Under the pieces are notes generated by a model. It did no database searches, was not told the DNA's origin, and was given only the letters and a program-made list of their open reading frames with translations. A stretch of DNA of 9,570 nt, taken from positions 3,184 to 12,753 of the forward strand of contig JAOZMN010000050.1 in NCBI GenBank assembly GCA_029934265.1, in the 5' to 3' direction. Made by a program: the position numbers and the translations under genes. Of the stretch, positions 1-6,575 are shown one piece after another. The first letter of the stretch is position 1; each line of letters begins with the position of its first letter. Source of the DNA: Bacteroidales bacterium. GTDB lineage: Bacteria > Bacteroidota > Bacteroidia > Bacteroidales > JAADGE01.

Positions 1-2236
1 CGAGGATGTATTTTTGTTTGTGTTTTAAATTTATATTTATCAGTCGATAAAAGGGTGGATATTTATATATTTGCCTGTCTTGAATTTCAACGGCATACAT
101 ATTTTGAAAATTATTATCTATTACATTTTTAATTATGTGATGTTTTGGCGTGGTAGTCTGAATTATGACTTTGCCTCTTTTGTTTTTCCGTCCGGCTCTT
201 CCGCTCACCTGTGCCATTAATTGAAAACTTCTTTCAAAAGCTCTGAAATTCGGATAGTTTAATAAATTATCAGCATTCATAACACCTACCAAAGCTACGT
301 TGTCAAAATCCAAACCTTTTGTAACCATTTGAGTACCAATAAGAATATTAGTTTTTCCCGTTTCAAAATCGGTTATAATTTTCCTGAATTTTTTAGCCGA
401 ACGTGTACTGTCCAAGTCCATTCTGGCGATAAGCAAACCGGGTAACAACTCATCGAGTTCTTCTTCTATTTTTTCGGTACCGAAGCCTTTTGTTTGCATG
501 GCAGTATCGCCACAAGCATTGCATTGGTTTGGTTTTTCATAACTGTAACCGCAATAATGACAGGTAACTTGATTATTGTGTTTGTGATAAGTCAAACTGA
601 CATCACAATTTTCACATCTTGGTATCCATGCACAGGTATTGCATTCTAAATAGGGTGAAAAGCCTCTTCGGTTTTGAAAAAGAATGACTTGTTGTTTATT
701 ATCAATGGCAATTTTAATATTTTCGATTAAGGTCGGGGTAAAATGACCCTTCATTTGTTTGCGTTTTCTTGCTGTTAACACGTCAGCGGTAAATATTTCC
801 GGCATCGAAATGTCTTTATAACGATTAAAAATTTCGACTAAGCCGTATTTTTCTGTTTTGCAGTTATAATAAGTTTCCACAGAGGGGGTTGCCGTCCCGA
901 GCAGGACTTTTGCTCCATGCAATTTTGCCAAAACTATGGCGGAATCTCGTGCATTATAGCGAGGTGCGGGATTAAATTGTTTGTAAGTATTTTCGTGTTC
1001 TTCATCAACAATTATCAGTCCCAAATTACTGAATGGCAAGAATATAGATGAGCGTACTCCGAGTATTAGTTTGTAATTTTTGTTTAAATCATTGTTTTCA
1101 TGCAAATTATTCCATATTTCTACTCTTTCGGCATCGCTGAAGCGAGAGTGGTAAACTCCTGCATCATCGCCGAAAATATCTTTTAAACGATTGATTATTT
1201 GAGTAGTAAGTGCTATTTCCGGTAATAAATACAGTACTTGTTTTCCTTTTTCTAATTGTTCTTTTATCAGTTTTATGTAAATTTCGGTTTTTCCGCTCGA
1301 GGTTACGCCGTGTAAAAGAACAGTATCTTTTTTTGTGAAATTTTCTTTTATTTCACTATAGGCTTTTTTTTGATATTCATTCAGCTCTTTATTTTGAATT
1401 TTTGTATGGCTTGTTTCAGCAAGACGACCAATTTCTTTTTCTTCACTAATAAAAATTTCTTTTTTGATAAGTGCGTTTAAAGTCGCCGAACTTGCATTGC
1501 AATGTTTTAAAAATACTGATTTTACAAATTTTTCGCTCGGCGGTAAACCTTCGTATTTATCGCTTCCGTATTTTTTCATGTAAACAAAACTCATAAGAAG
1601 TTCTTGTTGCTTGGGAGCTTTATTCAGGGTATCGAGTACAATGGAGAGTTGTTTGTCGTCCGATAATTTTTCCGCAATTCCAATATAAGTTTCTTTCTTG
1701 ACTTTATATTTTTCATGCAAATATTCATGTGCAGATATTAATTGTTTCCCAAGTAAAGATTTTACTGTGTAAATAATATTAAAATCAACACTTGCTTGCA
1801 GCTTTGAAATACTTATACTTTTTGCCTTCTTTATTGTAAGGAAAATATTTTTTTGTTTTTCTGAAAGTTCGTTTTCCGCAGGTTCTTTGTTATAAGTTAA
1901 GTTTGTTTGACTTTCTAATTTTAATCCGGACGGTAAAGTGGCTTTATATATTTCTCCTACCGAACACATATAGTAATTTGCTAACCATTCCCAAAAACTA
2001 AATTGTATTTCGGATATTATAGGAAAATCATCAATTACGGATATTATCGTTTTTGTGTCGTATCCCGGTTTTATATTGTGAATTTTACGAACAATTCCGG
2101 TATATATTTTCTTTTTACCGAATTGTACTACAATTCTTTTTCCTTGTTCTACCGCAGGAGTAATATTCCCGGAAATTTCATAAGTAAAAAGTTGCGGAAG
2201 AGGAAGCGGTAATATTATGTCGGCAAATGTTTTCAA
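1..2236 (-). CDS. priA: Primosomal protein N' (PriA helicase), 3' end cut by window edge
   Basis: PriA is a cytoplasmic 3'-5' DNA helicase that recognises stalled forks and loads the replicative helicase to restart replication. I read 745 codons without a stop from 2236 to the left edge; family members are usually somewhat over 800 residues, so only the C-terminal part is missing. The N-terminus carries the DNA-3'-end binding signature DIILPLPLPQLFTY (about residues 6-19). The helicase core has Walker A GVTSSGKT (310-317, Lys316), DEEH (411-414), GTQMVTKG (about 634) and QVSGRAGR (about 676). Four CxxC pairs between Cys532 and Cys575 form the two zinc sites. No ATG fits: an in-frame stop lies at 2246-2248, the next in-frame ATG falls near residue 89 inside the N-terminal domain, and the TTG at 2234-2236 gives exactly the family N-terminus. 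The gene is monocistronic at its 5' side here. Identification is firm; the start codon is inferred. Confidence 0.96.
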   Translation of the reverse strand, partial: MKTFADIILPLPLPQLFTYEISGNITPAVEQGKRIVVQFGKKKIYTGIVRKIHNIKPGYDTKTIISVIDDFPIISEIQFSFWEWLANYYMCSVGEIYKATLPSGLKLESQTNLTYNKEPAENELSEKQKNIFLTIKKAKSISISKLQASVDFNIIYTVKSLLGKQLISAHEYLHEKYKVKKETYIGIAEKLSDDKQLSIVLDTLNKAPKQQELLMSFVYMKKYGSDKYEGLPPSEKFVKSVFLKHCNASSATLNALIKKEIFISEEKEIGRLAETSHTKIQNKELNEYQKKAYSEIKENFTKKDTVLLHGVTSSGKTEIYIKLIKEQLEKGKQVLYLLPEIALTTQIINRLKDIFGDDAGVYHSRFSDAERVEIWNNLHENNDLNKNYKLILGVRSSIFLPFSNLGLIIVDEEHENTYKQFNPAPRYNARDSAIVLAKLHGAKVLLGTATPSVETYYNCKTEKYGLVEIFNRYKDISMPEIFTADVLTARKRKQMKGHFTPTLIENIKIAIDNKQQVILFQNRRGFSPYLECNTCAWIPRCENCDVSLTYHKHNNQVTCHYCGYSYEKPNQCNACGDTAMQTKGFGTEKIEEELDELLPGLLIARMDLDSTRSAKKFRKIITDFETGKTNILIGTQMVTKGLDFDNVALVGVMNADNLLNYPNFRAFERSFQLMAQVSGRAGRKNKRGKVIIQTTTPKHHIIKNVIDNNFQNMYAVEIQDRQIYKYPPFYRLININLKHKQKYIL

Positions 2237-2252
2237 ATTTATTTTTTAAGGT

Positions 2253-2272
2253 CTTCGTCCTTTTCAACGAAG
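2253..2272 (-). repeat. Small hairpin in the priA leader
   Basis: CTTCGT (2253-2258) and ACGAAG (2267-2272) form a 6-bp stem with an 8-base loop, about 17 bases before the priA TTG start. It could form in the priA transcript close to the ribosome binding region. The stem is short, so a regulatory role is only a possibility. Confidence 0.3.
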
Positions 2273-2313
2273 TAAAGTCATGTTTATAAAAACCTATTAA
2301 TTAAATTATTATG

Positions 2314-2322
2314 CAAATATTA
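2314..2322 (-). promoter_or_regulatory. Weak candidate priA promoter (-7 element)
   Basis: On the minus strand this reads TAATATTTG followed by C, close to the Bacteroidota -7 word TAnnTTTG but with one extra base in the spacer. It would start transcription about 70 bases before the priA TTG. I see no good -33 TTTG at the right distance, so this is only a candidate. Confidence 0.3.
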
Positions 2323-2375
2323 ATACAAAAAAAACTTTTGTAAAAATACTTATTTTAAAAATTCTCGTTATCCGG

Positions 2376-2410
2376 TTTGTAAATTTGCACAATTTATGAC
2401 AATTTACAAA
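2376..2410. repeat. 10-bp inverted repeat around the candidate promoter
   Basis: TTTGTAAATT (2376-2385) is the exact reverse complement of AATTTACAAA (2401-2410), with a 15-base spacer. It is AT-rich, so chance is possible. The overlap with the candidate -7 box would also fit an operator or an RNA hairpin. Confidence 0.45.
2380..2388 (+). promoter_or_regulatory. Candidate plus-strand promoter with no gene behind it
   Basis: TAAATTTGC is an exact match to the Bacteroidota -7 word TAnnTTTG and is followed by CAC, as is common in this phylum. No TTTG lies at the usual -33 distance. A transcript would start near 2395 and meet the hairpin at 2441-2488, giving an RNA of roughly 95 bases. The box also sits inside a 10-bp inverted repeat (2376-2385 with 2401-2410). 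Confidence 0.35.
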
Positions 2411-2440
2411 TTTTTAGATACCTGTGTAGCTGATTTTATT

Positions 2441-2488
2441 AAAAAAACAAAAAGCCTTACATTAAATTGTAAGACTTTTTGTTTTTTT
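2441..2488 (-). terminator. Intrinsic terminator after tRNA-Val
   Basis: Two 20-base arms (2441-2460 and 2469-2488) enclose an 8-base loop. Read on the minus strand, the RNA pairs along its full length with a single U-G wobble and ends in a run of seven U. Read on the plus strand, the same position is an A-C mismatch, which argues that the structure serves the minus-strand tRNA-Val/transporter transcript. It may still stop plus-strand transcription less efficiently. Confidence 0.85.
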
Positions 2489-2495
2489 AATCAGG

Positions 2496-2570
2496 TGAGC
2501 CTTGGCGGATTTGAACCGCCGACTTCTTGCCTGTCAAGCAAGCGCTCTAAACCAACTGAGCTAAAGGCTC
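2496..2570 (-). tRNA. tRNA-Val(GAC)
   Basis: The gene folds into a full 75-base cloverleaf. The acceptor GAGCCTT pairs perfectly with AAGGCTC, the D stem is GCTC/GAGC, the anticodon stem is CTTGC/GCAAG with loop TTGACAG, and the T stem is GGCGG/CCGCC. Loop positions 34-36 are GAC, which reads GUC/GUU valine codons; this is not the aspartate anticodon GTC. The discriminator is A and the genome continues CCT, so the final A of CCA is added after transcription. The 5' end lies 7 bases after the stop of the upstream transporter gene on the same strand, with no promoter between them, so the tRNA is probably cut from that mRNA. Confidence 0.95.
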
Positions 2571-2577
2571 TTACTCA

Positions 2578-4272
2578 TTATTCTTCTTCTTTGGTTTCTT
2601 CCTGTTTTATGTTCGGTAATTCAAGACCATATCCTTTTTTCTTGTCTTCTGCTTTAAGAAGGAATGCTAAAAGTAATCCCAATATTCCGAGAGCGGTAAA
2701 AATCAACATATCAACTTGATAATTATACCTGATATTTAATTTTTTATTTGTAACAATTTTATATGTACCTGAAATTGTAGATTTAACTACTTTATTTAAT
2801 ACTATTTTTTTATCCCCGGACATATCTATACTTAAAACAGCCTTGTTTGTAGTGGTAAAAATATTCGACTTAACAGCTGCCGTATCAATTTTGCTTATAG
2901 GTACAGCATCGTAGGATATTGATTGAACAATAGAGTCAATAACACCATTACTTGCTTTTTCAACAGCATCTTTAATTTCTTTTTTAGTAAATTCCATATC
3001 TACTCCGGATAATGTTTTATTATATGATTTTTCAATTGCAGTTTTAATCATAGTTTTGTTTGGTGACACGTCGGGGTTTGTTGAGTTAAGAACAACACCC
3101 AGTAAAAGAGGAATACTGAGCAAACCAATATTTTGAATCCAAAAGATTACTGCATAAGCAGTTCCAAGTTGTTTCTCGGGTATAATTTTGGGAACGGATG
3201 GCCACATTGCCGCAGGAACTAATGAAAAACCAATTCCAAGAGTTATTACCATGACAGTTGCAAATATCCAATTTGTAATGCCGGGAACAGATAAGAAACC
3301 ATGTACAAAAATTAAAATAAGCGAGCCAAGAATCATAATCGAAGCACCTTTACCTTTTTTATCATAAATTCCTCCGAACAAAGGAGTGAGTAAAATTGTT
3401 CCGAAAGGTAATAAACCCGGAATAATTCCTGCGAAATAAGGATCTACATGATACTTATTTATCATTAAATCGGTAGCATAAAATAAGAAAGGGAAAACTG
3501 CTCCGTAAAATAATACACATAGAATGGCGATAAACCAAAATGCTTTATTTTTAACAATCAATAAAATATCTTTAATTTTAAAAGGGTCTTCTTCTTCAAC
3601 CTCTATATGTGCTTCCGAAGCGTCTAATCGTTTATCTAAAATGGTATAAAATATAAATGCTATTACGCTGATAAGCATAAGAGCTAAAGCTACTAATACA
3701 GGAGTTGCATAAGAAAAATTCTTAGCAAGTGGTAAAGCTATTCCAAGTGCAAGTGCTGTTCCGAGACGAGCGATAGACATTTGCATACCCATGGCGAATG
3801 CCATTTCTTTTCCTTTAAACCATCTTACTACAGCCTTTGATACAGTAATTCCGGCAGCCTCCGTTCCTACTCCGAATATTGCGAAACCCAAACACGACAA
3901 TGCAACTTGTGTTTTCATACCCAGTATCATGGCTCCTTCCGGAAAACTTGTTGTTACAGCCCAATAATTAATACCTGTTCCCACAGCCATCATGACAGTT
4001 GCACCTATTCCTGTGATTCTTATTCCTACCTTATCCAAAATTATTCCACTGAATATCAACATAAAAAGGAATACGTTAAACCAACCGTAAGAAGAAGTGT
4101 ACATTCCGAAATCTGCACTGTTCCAACCAAGTTGGCTTTCAAGCATCGGTTTTACCGGCGACATGGCATAGTTAAAAAAATATGCTCCGAACATTGATAA
4201 TGATATTACTACCAGTGCCGTCCATCTTGCTTTCTTGGAGTCCCTTAAAGATTCTTTTATTGCAACGTTCAT
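2578..4272 (-). CDS. MFS transporter, MFSD1-like (possible dipeptide carrier)
   Basis: This is a 564-residue, 12-helix major facilitator in the inner membrane. Predicted helices lie roughly at 17-38, 60-80, 84-104, 120-143, 158-180, 188-212, 243-266, 277-301, 308-328, 333-355, 370-395 and 520-539. The loop after helix 2 has the MFS signature region LDKVGIRITG, and WFKGKEMAFAMGMQMSIARLG (151-171, helix 5) closely resembles the WFKGKEL...LQLSMARIGS stretch I recall from MFSD1, a lysosomal dipeptide carrier. The substrate here is inferred from that likeness only; OxlT-type organic-acid transporters are the main alternative. The protein is long for an MFS because about 120 polar residues (396-519) sit between helices 11 and 12, on the periplasmic side. 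The acidic tail ends in KQEETKEEE. It has a likely promoter of its own and follows a secreted aminopeptidase gene; tRNA-Val comes directly after it. Confidence 0.9.
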   Translation of the reverse strand: MNVAIKESLRDSKKARWTALVVISLSMFGAYFFNYAMSPVKPMLESQLGWNSADFGMYTSSYGWFNVFLFMLIFSGIILDKVGIRITGIGATVMMAVGTGINYWAVTTSFPEGAMILGMKTQVALSCLGFAIFGVGTEAAGITVSKAVVRWFKGKEMAFAMGMQMSIARLGTALALGIALPLAKNFSYATPVLVALALMLISVIAFIFYTILDKRLDASEAHIEVEEEDPFKIKDILLIVKNKAFWFIAILCVLFYGAVFPFLFYATDLMINKYHVDPYFAGIIPGLLPFGTILLTPLFGGIYDKKGKGASIMILGSLILIFVHGFLSVPGITNWIFATVMVITLGIGFSLVPAAMWPSVPKIIPEKQLGTAYAVIFWIQNIGLLSIPLLLGVVLNSTNPDVSPNKTMIKTAIEKSYNKTLSGVDMEFTKKEIKDAVEKASNGVIDSIVQSISYDAVPISKIDTAAVKSNIFTTTNKAVLSIDMSGDKKIVLNKVVKSTISGTYKIVTNKKLNIRYNYQVDMLIFTALGILGLLLAFLLKAEDKKKGYGLELPNIKQEETKEEE

Positions 4273-4312
4273 ATTTATTGTTTTAATTAAATTTTTATTT
4301 TTTTACAGGCTG

Positions 4313-4320
4313 CAAATATG
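4313..4320 (-). promoter_or_regulatory. Candidate promoter for the MFS transporter
   Basis: The minus strand reads CATATTTG followed by CAG, one mismatch from TAnnTTTG. It lies about 40 bases before the transporter ATG in the 110-base gap after the peptidase gene. No convincing -33 TTTG is visible. The same gap holds two direct copies of AAAATTTAAT (4341-4350 and 4357-4366), which may be simple AT bias. Confidence 0.4.
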
Positions 4321-4367
4321 GTTTTTTTATATTAAAATATAAAATTTAATATTTGTAAAATTTAATT

Positions 4368-4386
4368 TTAAGGTTTAAAACCTTAA
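4368..4386. repeat. 19-bp palindrome over the peptidase stop codon
   Basis: TTAAGGTTT, one central base and AAACCTTAA form a perfect inverted repeat that contains the stop codon of the peptidase gene (4383-4385). In RNA it could make a small hairpin AAGGTT/AACCTT followed by an AU-rich stretch, so it may be a weak terminator. It lacks a clean U tract, and a protein binding site is also possible. Confidence 0.45.
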
Positions 4387-5771
4387 TTATCAATCATAAA
4401 TGCAGGATTCCATGCCGGAACAATTATCGGTTTTTGCTTTAATATTTTTAAAGTTTTGTCATCAATATATTTTTTGCGAATAACTATTCGGAACATATAT
4501 TCATCAAACCAACGGTCGGTCATCGTGAGGTAACCATTGTGTCCGCTACTGCTTCCCCAGCTGTTTTCAACTTGCCATTTTACAGGTTTTTCGGAACTGT
4601 CGACATCGACCGCCATGAGTGCCATTCCGTGCGAAGAACCGCTTTGATATGTTTGCATTCTTTGCTTTTTATTCATCGAAAATTCAACTCCGAAAATTGA
4701 TTGATAATCATAATTATCCAAGTCGAGAAGTCCTTCGTCTTTATTTAGTTGTTTTCCTACATCACAGGATATATACATTGCTTCGTTGTCTTTAATTGAT
4801 GCCAAAGCAAATTCTTTAAGTTTTGAAACCGGTAAATTAATGTACGTCCAGTCTATTCCTCCGGAAAGATTGCTGTCGTATTCCTTCTTGTAAAGTTTGT
4901 AATATTCTCGGCTCGGGTCATCTATGAACATTACATAATCGTCGAAACTTGTCATTTTTATTGCCTCTTTCATAAATTCGAGCGGTGTATAAGTTTTATA
5001 TTCGCTTAAATCTCCGGATTTGTCTTTGTATCTCCATTCGAAACTTGTCGGAGGTTCGCCGAGATTTATGGCAAGTATTCTGTATATTTCGCTAAGCATT
5101 TTTATTTTTTCTTTATTTAATTCGGAAACGGATTTTTCTTTATTTTCTCTTAAAAAGACGGCGTTTTCTCTAAGTTTGTTTTTAAGAATAGACATCATTT
5201 GAGATGTTCCGTTACTTGTGTGCGTTTCGGGCATTACGTCTTTGGGAACAAGTCCGTATTTTGTACTTAAATTTACAAAAGAATTCCATGCTCCGCCATC
5301 GCCGATTACTCCGGAAAGCAATCTTCTTACTTCGGGGTCATCGTAGCTTGATTTTCGTGTACTTATTATTAAATCCAAAAAAGTATTCGATTTCTCAAAA
5401 ATATCCCAAAAATACAGATAATTATGAGAAAATTCAAAACCGGAAAGTTTCAAATTGCTTATTGTTTTATACCTTAATATATTCATGCTTGTAAACATCC
5501 AACATCTGCCGGATTGTTTCTGATTACTGATACCTTTAACTTTGACTTTATATTTAAAATTATGGTCGTATTTTCCGATATTTTGTCTGTTCAAAGCAAG
5601 ATTTTTTATACTGTTATTGGAAACCGCATTTGTAACAGCTTTTGTATAAGCATCTTCTTTGTCATACGATTTTTTTATTTTTTTTAAATCTTCCGCCGAT
5701 ACTCCGATTTGAGCAAAAATTTGTCCGAGATAAAATATTCCGATAAATAATGTAAATAATGTTTTTTTCAT
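4383..5771 (-). CDS. Secreted C1B cysteine aminopeptidase (bleomycin hydrolase/PepC type)
   Basis: This is a 462-residue papain-fold peptidase of family C1B, which usually removes N-terminal amino acids from peptides. The papain-type residues are all visible: Gln84 and Cys90 in NQKQSGRCWMF (83-93), His381 in GSSHGMALMAVD, and Asn403 in VENSWG (401-406). The downstream GYLTMTDRWFDEYMF (413-427) is typical of the family. The C-terminus, PIIVPAWNPAFMIDN, resembles the C-terminal arm that self-compartmentalising PepC enzymes use to restrict endopeptidase action. Unlike classical cytosolic PepC, it begins with a clear signal peptide (MKKTLFTLFIGIFYLGQIFA, likely cut before Gln21), so the enzyme probably works in the periplasm. 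It starts 34 bases after yidD on the same strand with no obvious promoter between, and a transporter gene follows. The family is sure; substrate range and export are inferred. Confidence 0.94.
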   Translation of the reverse strand: MKKTLFTLFIGIFYLGQIFAQIGVSAEDLKKIKKSYDKEDAYTKAVTNAVSNNSIKNLALNRQNIGKYDHNFKYKVKVKGISNQKQSGRCWMFTSMNILRYKTISNLKLSGFEFSHNYLYFWDIFEKSNTFLDLIISTRKSSYDDPEVRRLLSGVIGDGGAWNSFVNLSTKYGLVPKDVMPETHTSNGTSQMMSILKNKLRENAVFLRENKEKSVSELNKEKIKMLSEIYRILAINLGEPPTSFEWRYKDKSGDLSEYKTYTPLEFMKEAIKMTSFDDYVMFIDDPSREYYKLYKKEYDSNLSGGIDWTYINLPVSKLKEFALASIKDNEAMYISCDVGKQLNKDEGLLDLDNYDYQSIFGVEFSMNKKQRMQTYQSGSSHGMALMAVDVDSSEKPVKWQVENSWGSSSGHNGYLTMTDRWFDEYMFRIVIRKKYIDDKTLKILKQKPIIVPAWNPAFMIDN

Positions 5772-5805
5772 TTTTAGTAAATTATTTAATTGTATAGATT
5801 ATTGA

Positions 5806-6075
5806 TTATTTATAGTTTTTAACTTTTATTTTTTTCTCTGGAACAGGGTCGTAGCCGTGTGTTCCCCAAGGGTGGCATTTTGAAAGTCTTTTTCCTGAAA
5901 GCCAAAAGCCTTTTAGAATACCGTGTTTTTTCAGTGCTTCTATCGAATATTGCGAGCAAGTAGGTATGTGCCGGCAACTTGAAGGTGTAAAAGGTGATAT
6001 GAAAATTTGATATACTTTTATAGGCGAAATTGCTATGTAATAGAGGATTTGCTTTAAAATTTTATAAGCTGTCAT
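5806..6075 (-). CDS. yidD: Membrane protein insertion efficiency factor YidD
   Basis: YidD is a small inner-membrane-associated protein that helps the YidC insertase place proteins in the membrane. The 89 residues match the family's usual size. The N-terminal half is an amphipathic or hydrophobic segment (YKILKQILYYIAISPIKVYQIFISP), followed by the family signature CRHIPTCSQYSIEALKKHG (34-52) and then KRLSKCHPWGTHGYDPVP (62-79). Conserved cysteines are at 34, 40 and 67. In many bacteria yidD sits between rnpA and yidC; here it instead heads a run with a secreted peptidase gene 34 bases downstream. A good -7 box lies about 24 bases upstream of its ATG. Confidence 0.96.
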   Translation of the reverse strand: MTAYKILKQILYYIAISPIKVYQIFISPFTPSSCRHIPTCSQYSIEALKKHGILKGFWLSGKRLSKCHPWGTHGYDPVPEKKIKVKNYK

Positions 6076-6098
6076 TGTTTTTTATTAAATTTCACCGA

Positions 6099-6106
6099 CA
6101 AAAGTA
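6099..6106 (-). promoter_or_regulatory. Promoter -7 element for yidD
   Basis: The minus strand reads TACTTTTG followed by T, an exact TAnnTTTG match, and would give a leader of about 15-20 bases before the yidD ATG at 6073-6075. No clear -33 TTTG is seen in the surrounding A/T runs. Confidence 0.55.
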
Positions 6107-6126
6107 ATATTTTTTTTGACATTTTT

Positions 6127-6157
6127 TTTGAAAACAAAAAAACTTATTTACCTTTGC
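6127..6157 (+). promoter_or_regulatory. Promoter for tRNA-Phe (-33 TTTG and -7 TACCTTTG)
   Basis: TTTG (6127-6130), an 18-base spacer and TACCTTTG with C (6149-6157) make the best full Bacteroidota promoter in the window. Transcription would begin near 6164, shortly before the tRNA 5' end at 6177. It is divergent from the yidD promoter. Confidence 0.75.
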
Positions 6158-6176
6158 AACCGCAAAAACCAAAAAG

Positions 6177-6249
6177 GGTGCCATAGCTCAGTTGGTAGAG
6201 CAATGGACTGAAAATCCATGTGTCCCTGGTTCAATCCCGGGTGGCACCA
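6177..6249 (+). tRNA. tRNA-Phe(GAA)
   Basis: The 73-base cloverleaf has acceptor GGTGCCA/TGGCACC, D stem GCTC/GAGC, anticodon stem ATGGA/TCCAT with loop CTGAAAA, and T stem CCTGG/CCGGG with one U-G pair. Loop positions 34-36 are GAA, which reads UUU/UUC phenylalanine codons. The discriminator is A and the genome continues CCT, so CCA is completed enzymatically. It has its own promoter and terminator and forms a single-gene unit. Confidence 0.97.
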
Positions 6250-6255
6250 CCTTGT

Positions 6256-6302
6256 AAGTGAGATGATTAGATAGAAATATCGTAATTGTCTCATTTTTGT
6301 TT
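6256..6302 (+). terminator. Intrinsic terminator after tRNA-Phe
   Basis: Bases 6256-6269 pair with 6283-6296 as a 14-bp stem that includes G-U wobbles valid in the plus-strand RNA, around a 13-base loop. The 3' arm runs into TTTTGTTT. It begins 7 bases after the tRNA 3' end. Confidence 0.75.
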
Positions 6303-6518
6303 AGTATTAACCGGAAGAATTGTAATAGAAAGTTTATAAATTATTCAGGTTAAAGTTATCCATGAAATTTTTTATACGGAAAGGTTTGAAAAACATCGTA
6401 ACGTATGACTATCTGTAAGTTATGAATACTTATTGTTTTTATAGTACTTACTACGCATTTATTGAAAGTCAGCATATTACACAAAAAATTATCGAGTTCT
6501 TAAACTTTCGTTGAAAAG
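6303..6518. other. Gene-free stretch between tRNA-Phe and the VWA gene
   Basis: I see no recognisable gene, repeat or RNA here. The longest plus-strand readings are an 18-codon ORF from ATG 6362 and a 30-codon ORF from ATG 6422 in the same frame, separated by one stop. Neither matches a family I know, and neither has a promoter word in front. The stretch could be decayed coding DNA, but nothing in it proves that. Confidence 0.5.
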
Positions 6519-6554
6519 ATGAGACCTTGATTTTTAATAAAATCAAGGTCTCAT
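6519..6554 (-). terminator. Perfect 16-bp hairpin downstream of the VWA gene
   Basis: ATGAGACCTTGATTTT (6519-6534) and its exact reverse complement (6539-6554) enclose a 4-base loop. It lies 21 bases beyond the VWA stop codon, and on the minus strand is followed by CTTTTC, a poor U tract. It is most likely the VWA transcript terminator or 3'-end stabiliser. Confidence 0.65.
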
Positions 6555-6575
6555 TGCAATAAAAAACAGGTGTTT

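Noticed and set aside
2003..2212. Plus-strand ORF inside priA
   Set aside because: It is antisense to the conserved PriA N-terminus, with low-complexity Tyr/Phe-rich composition.
2496..2570. Reading the tRNA as tRNA-Asp because the plus strand shows CTGTCAAG
   Set aside because: The gene is on the minus strand, where the loop TTGACAG puts GAC at positions 34-36, which is valine.
2396..2719. Plus-strand ORF of 107 codons containing GGFEPPTS
   Set aside because: It reads through the antisense of tRNA-Val and the end of the transporter gene; GGFEPPTS is the well-known false translation of a tRNA T arm.
3907..4197. Plus-strand ORF of 96 codons opposite the transporter
   Set aside because: It is antisense to conserved MFS helices and looks like no known protein.
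4341..4366. Direct repeat AAAATTTAAT, two copies 16 bases apart
   Set aside because: Only A and T, in a very AT-rich gap; too little information to call a binding site.
5020..5494. Two plus-strand ORFs opposite the peptidase gene
   Set aside because: Both are shadows of a well-supported C1B peptidase; no promoter or family match.
6326..6514. Possible decayed gene: two short in-frame plus-strand readings (ATG 6362 and ATG 6422) separated by one stop
   Set aside because: The peptides match nothing I recognise, and runs this short are expected by chance in AT-rich DNA.
6177..6575. Integration site or mobile element at the 3' end of tRNA-Phe
   Set aside because: No integrase, no duplicated tRNA 3' end and no composition change; a normal terminator follows the tRNA.
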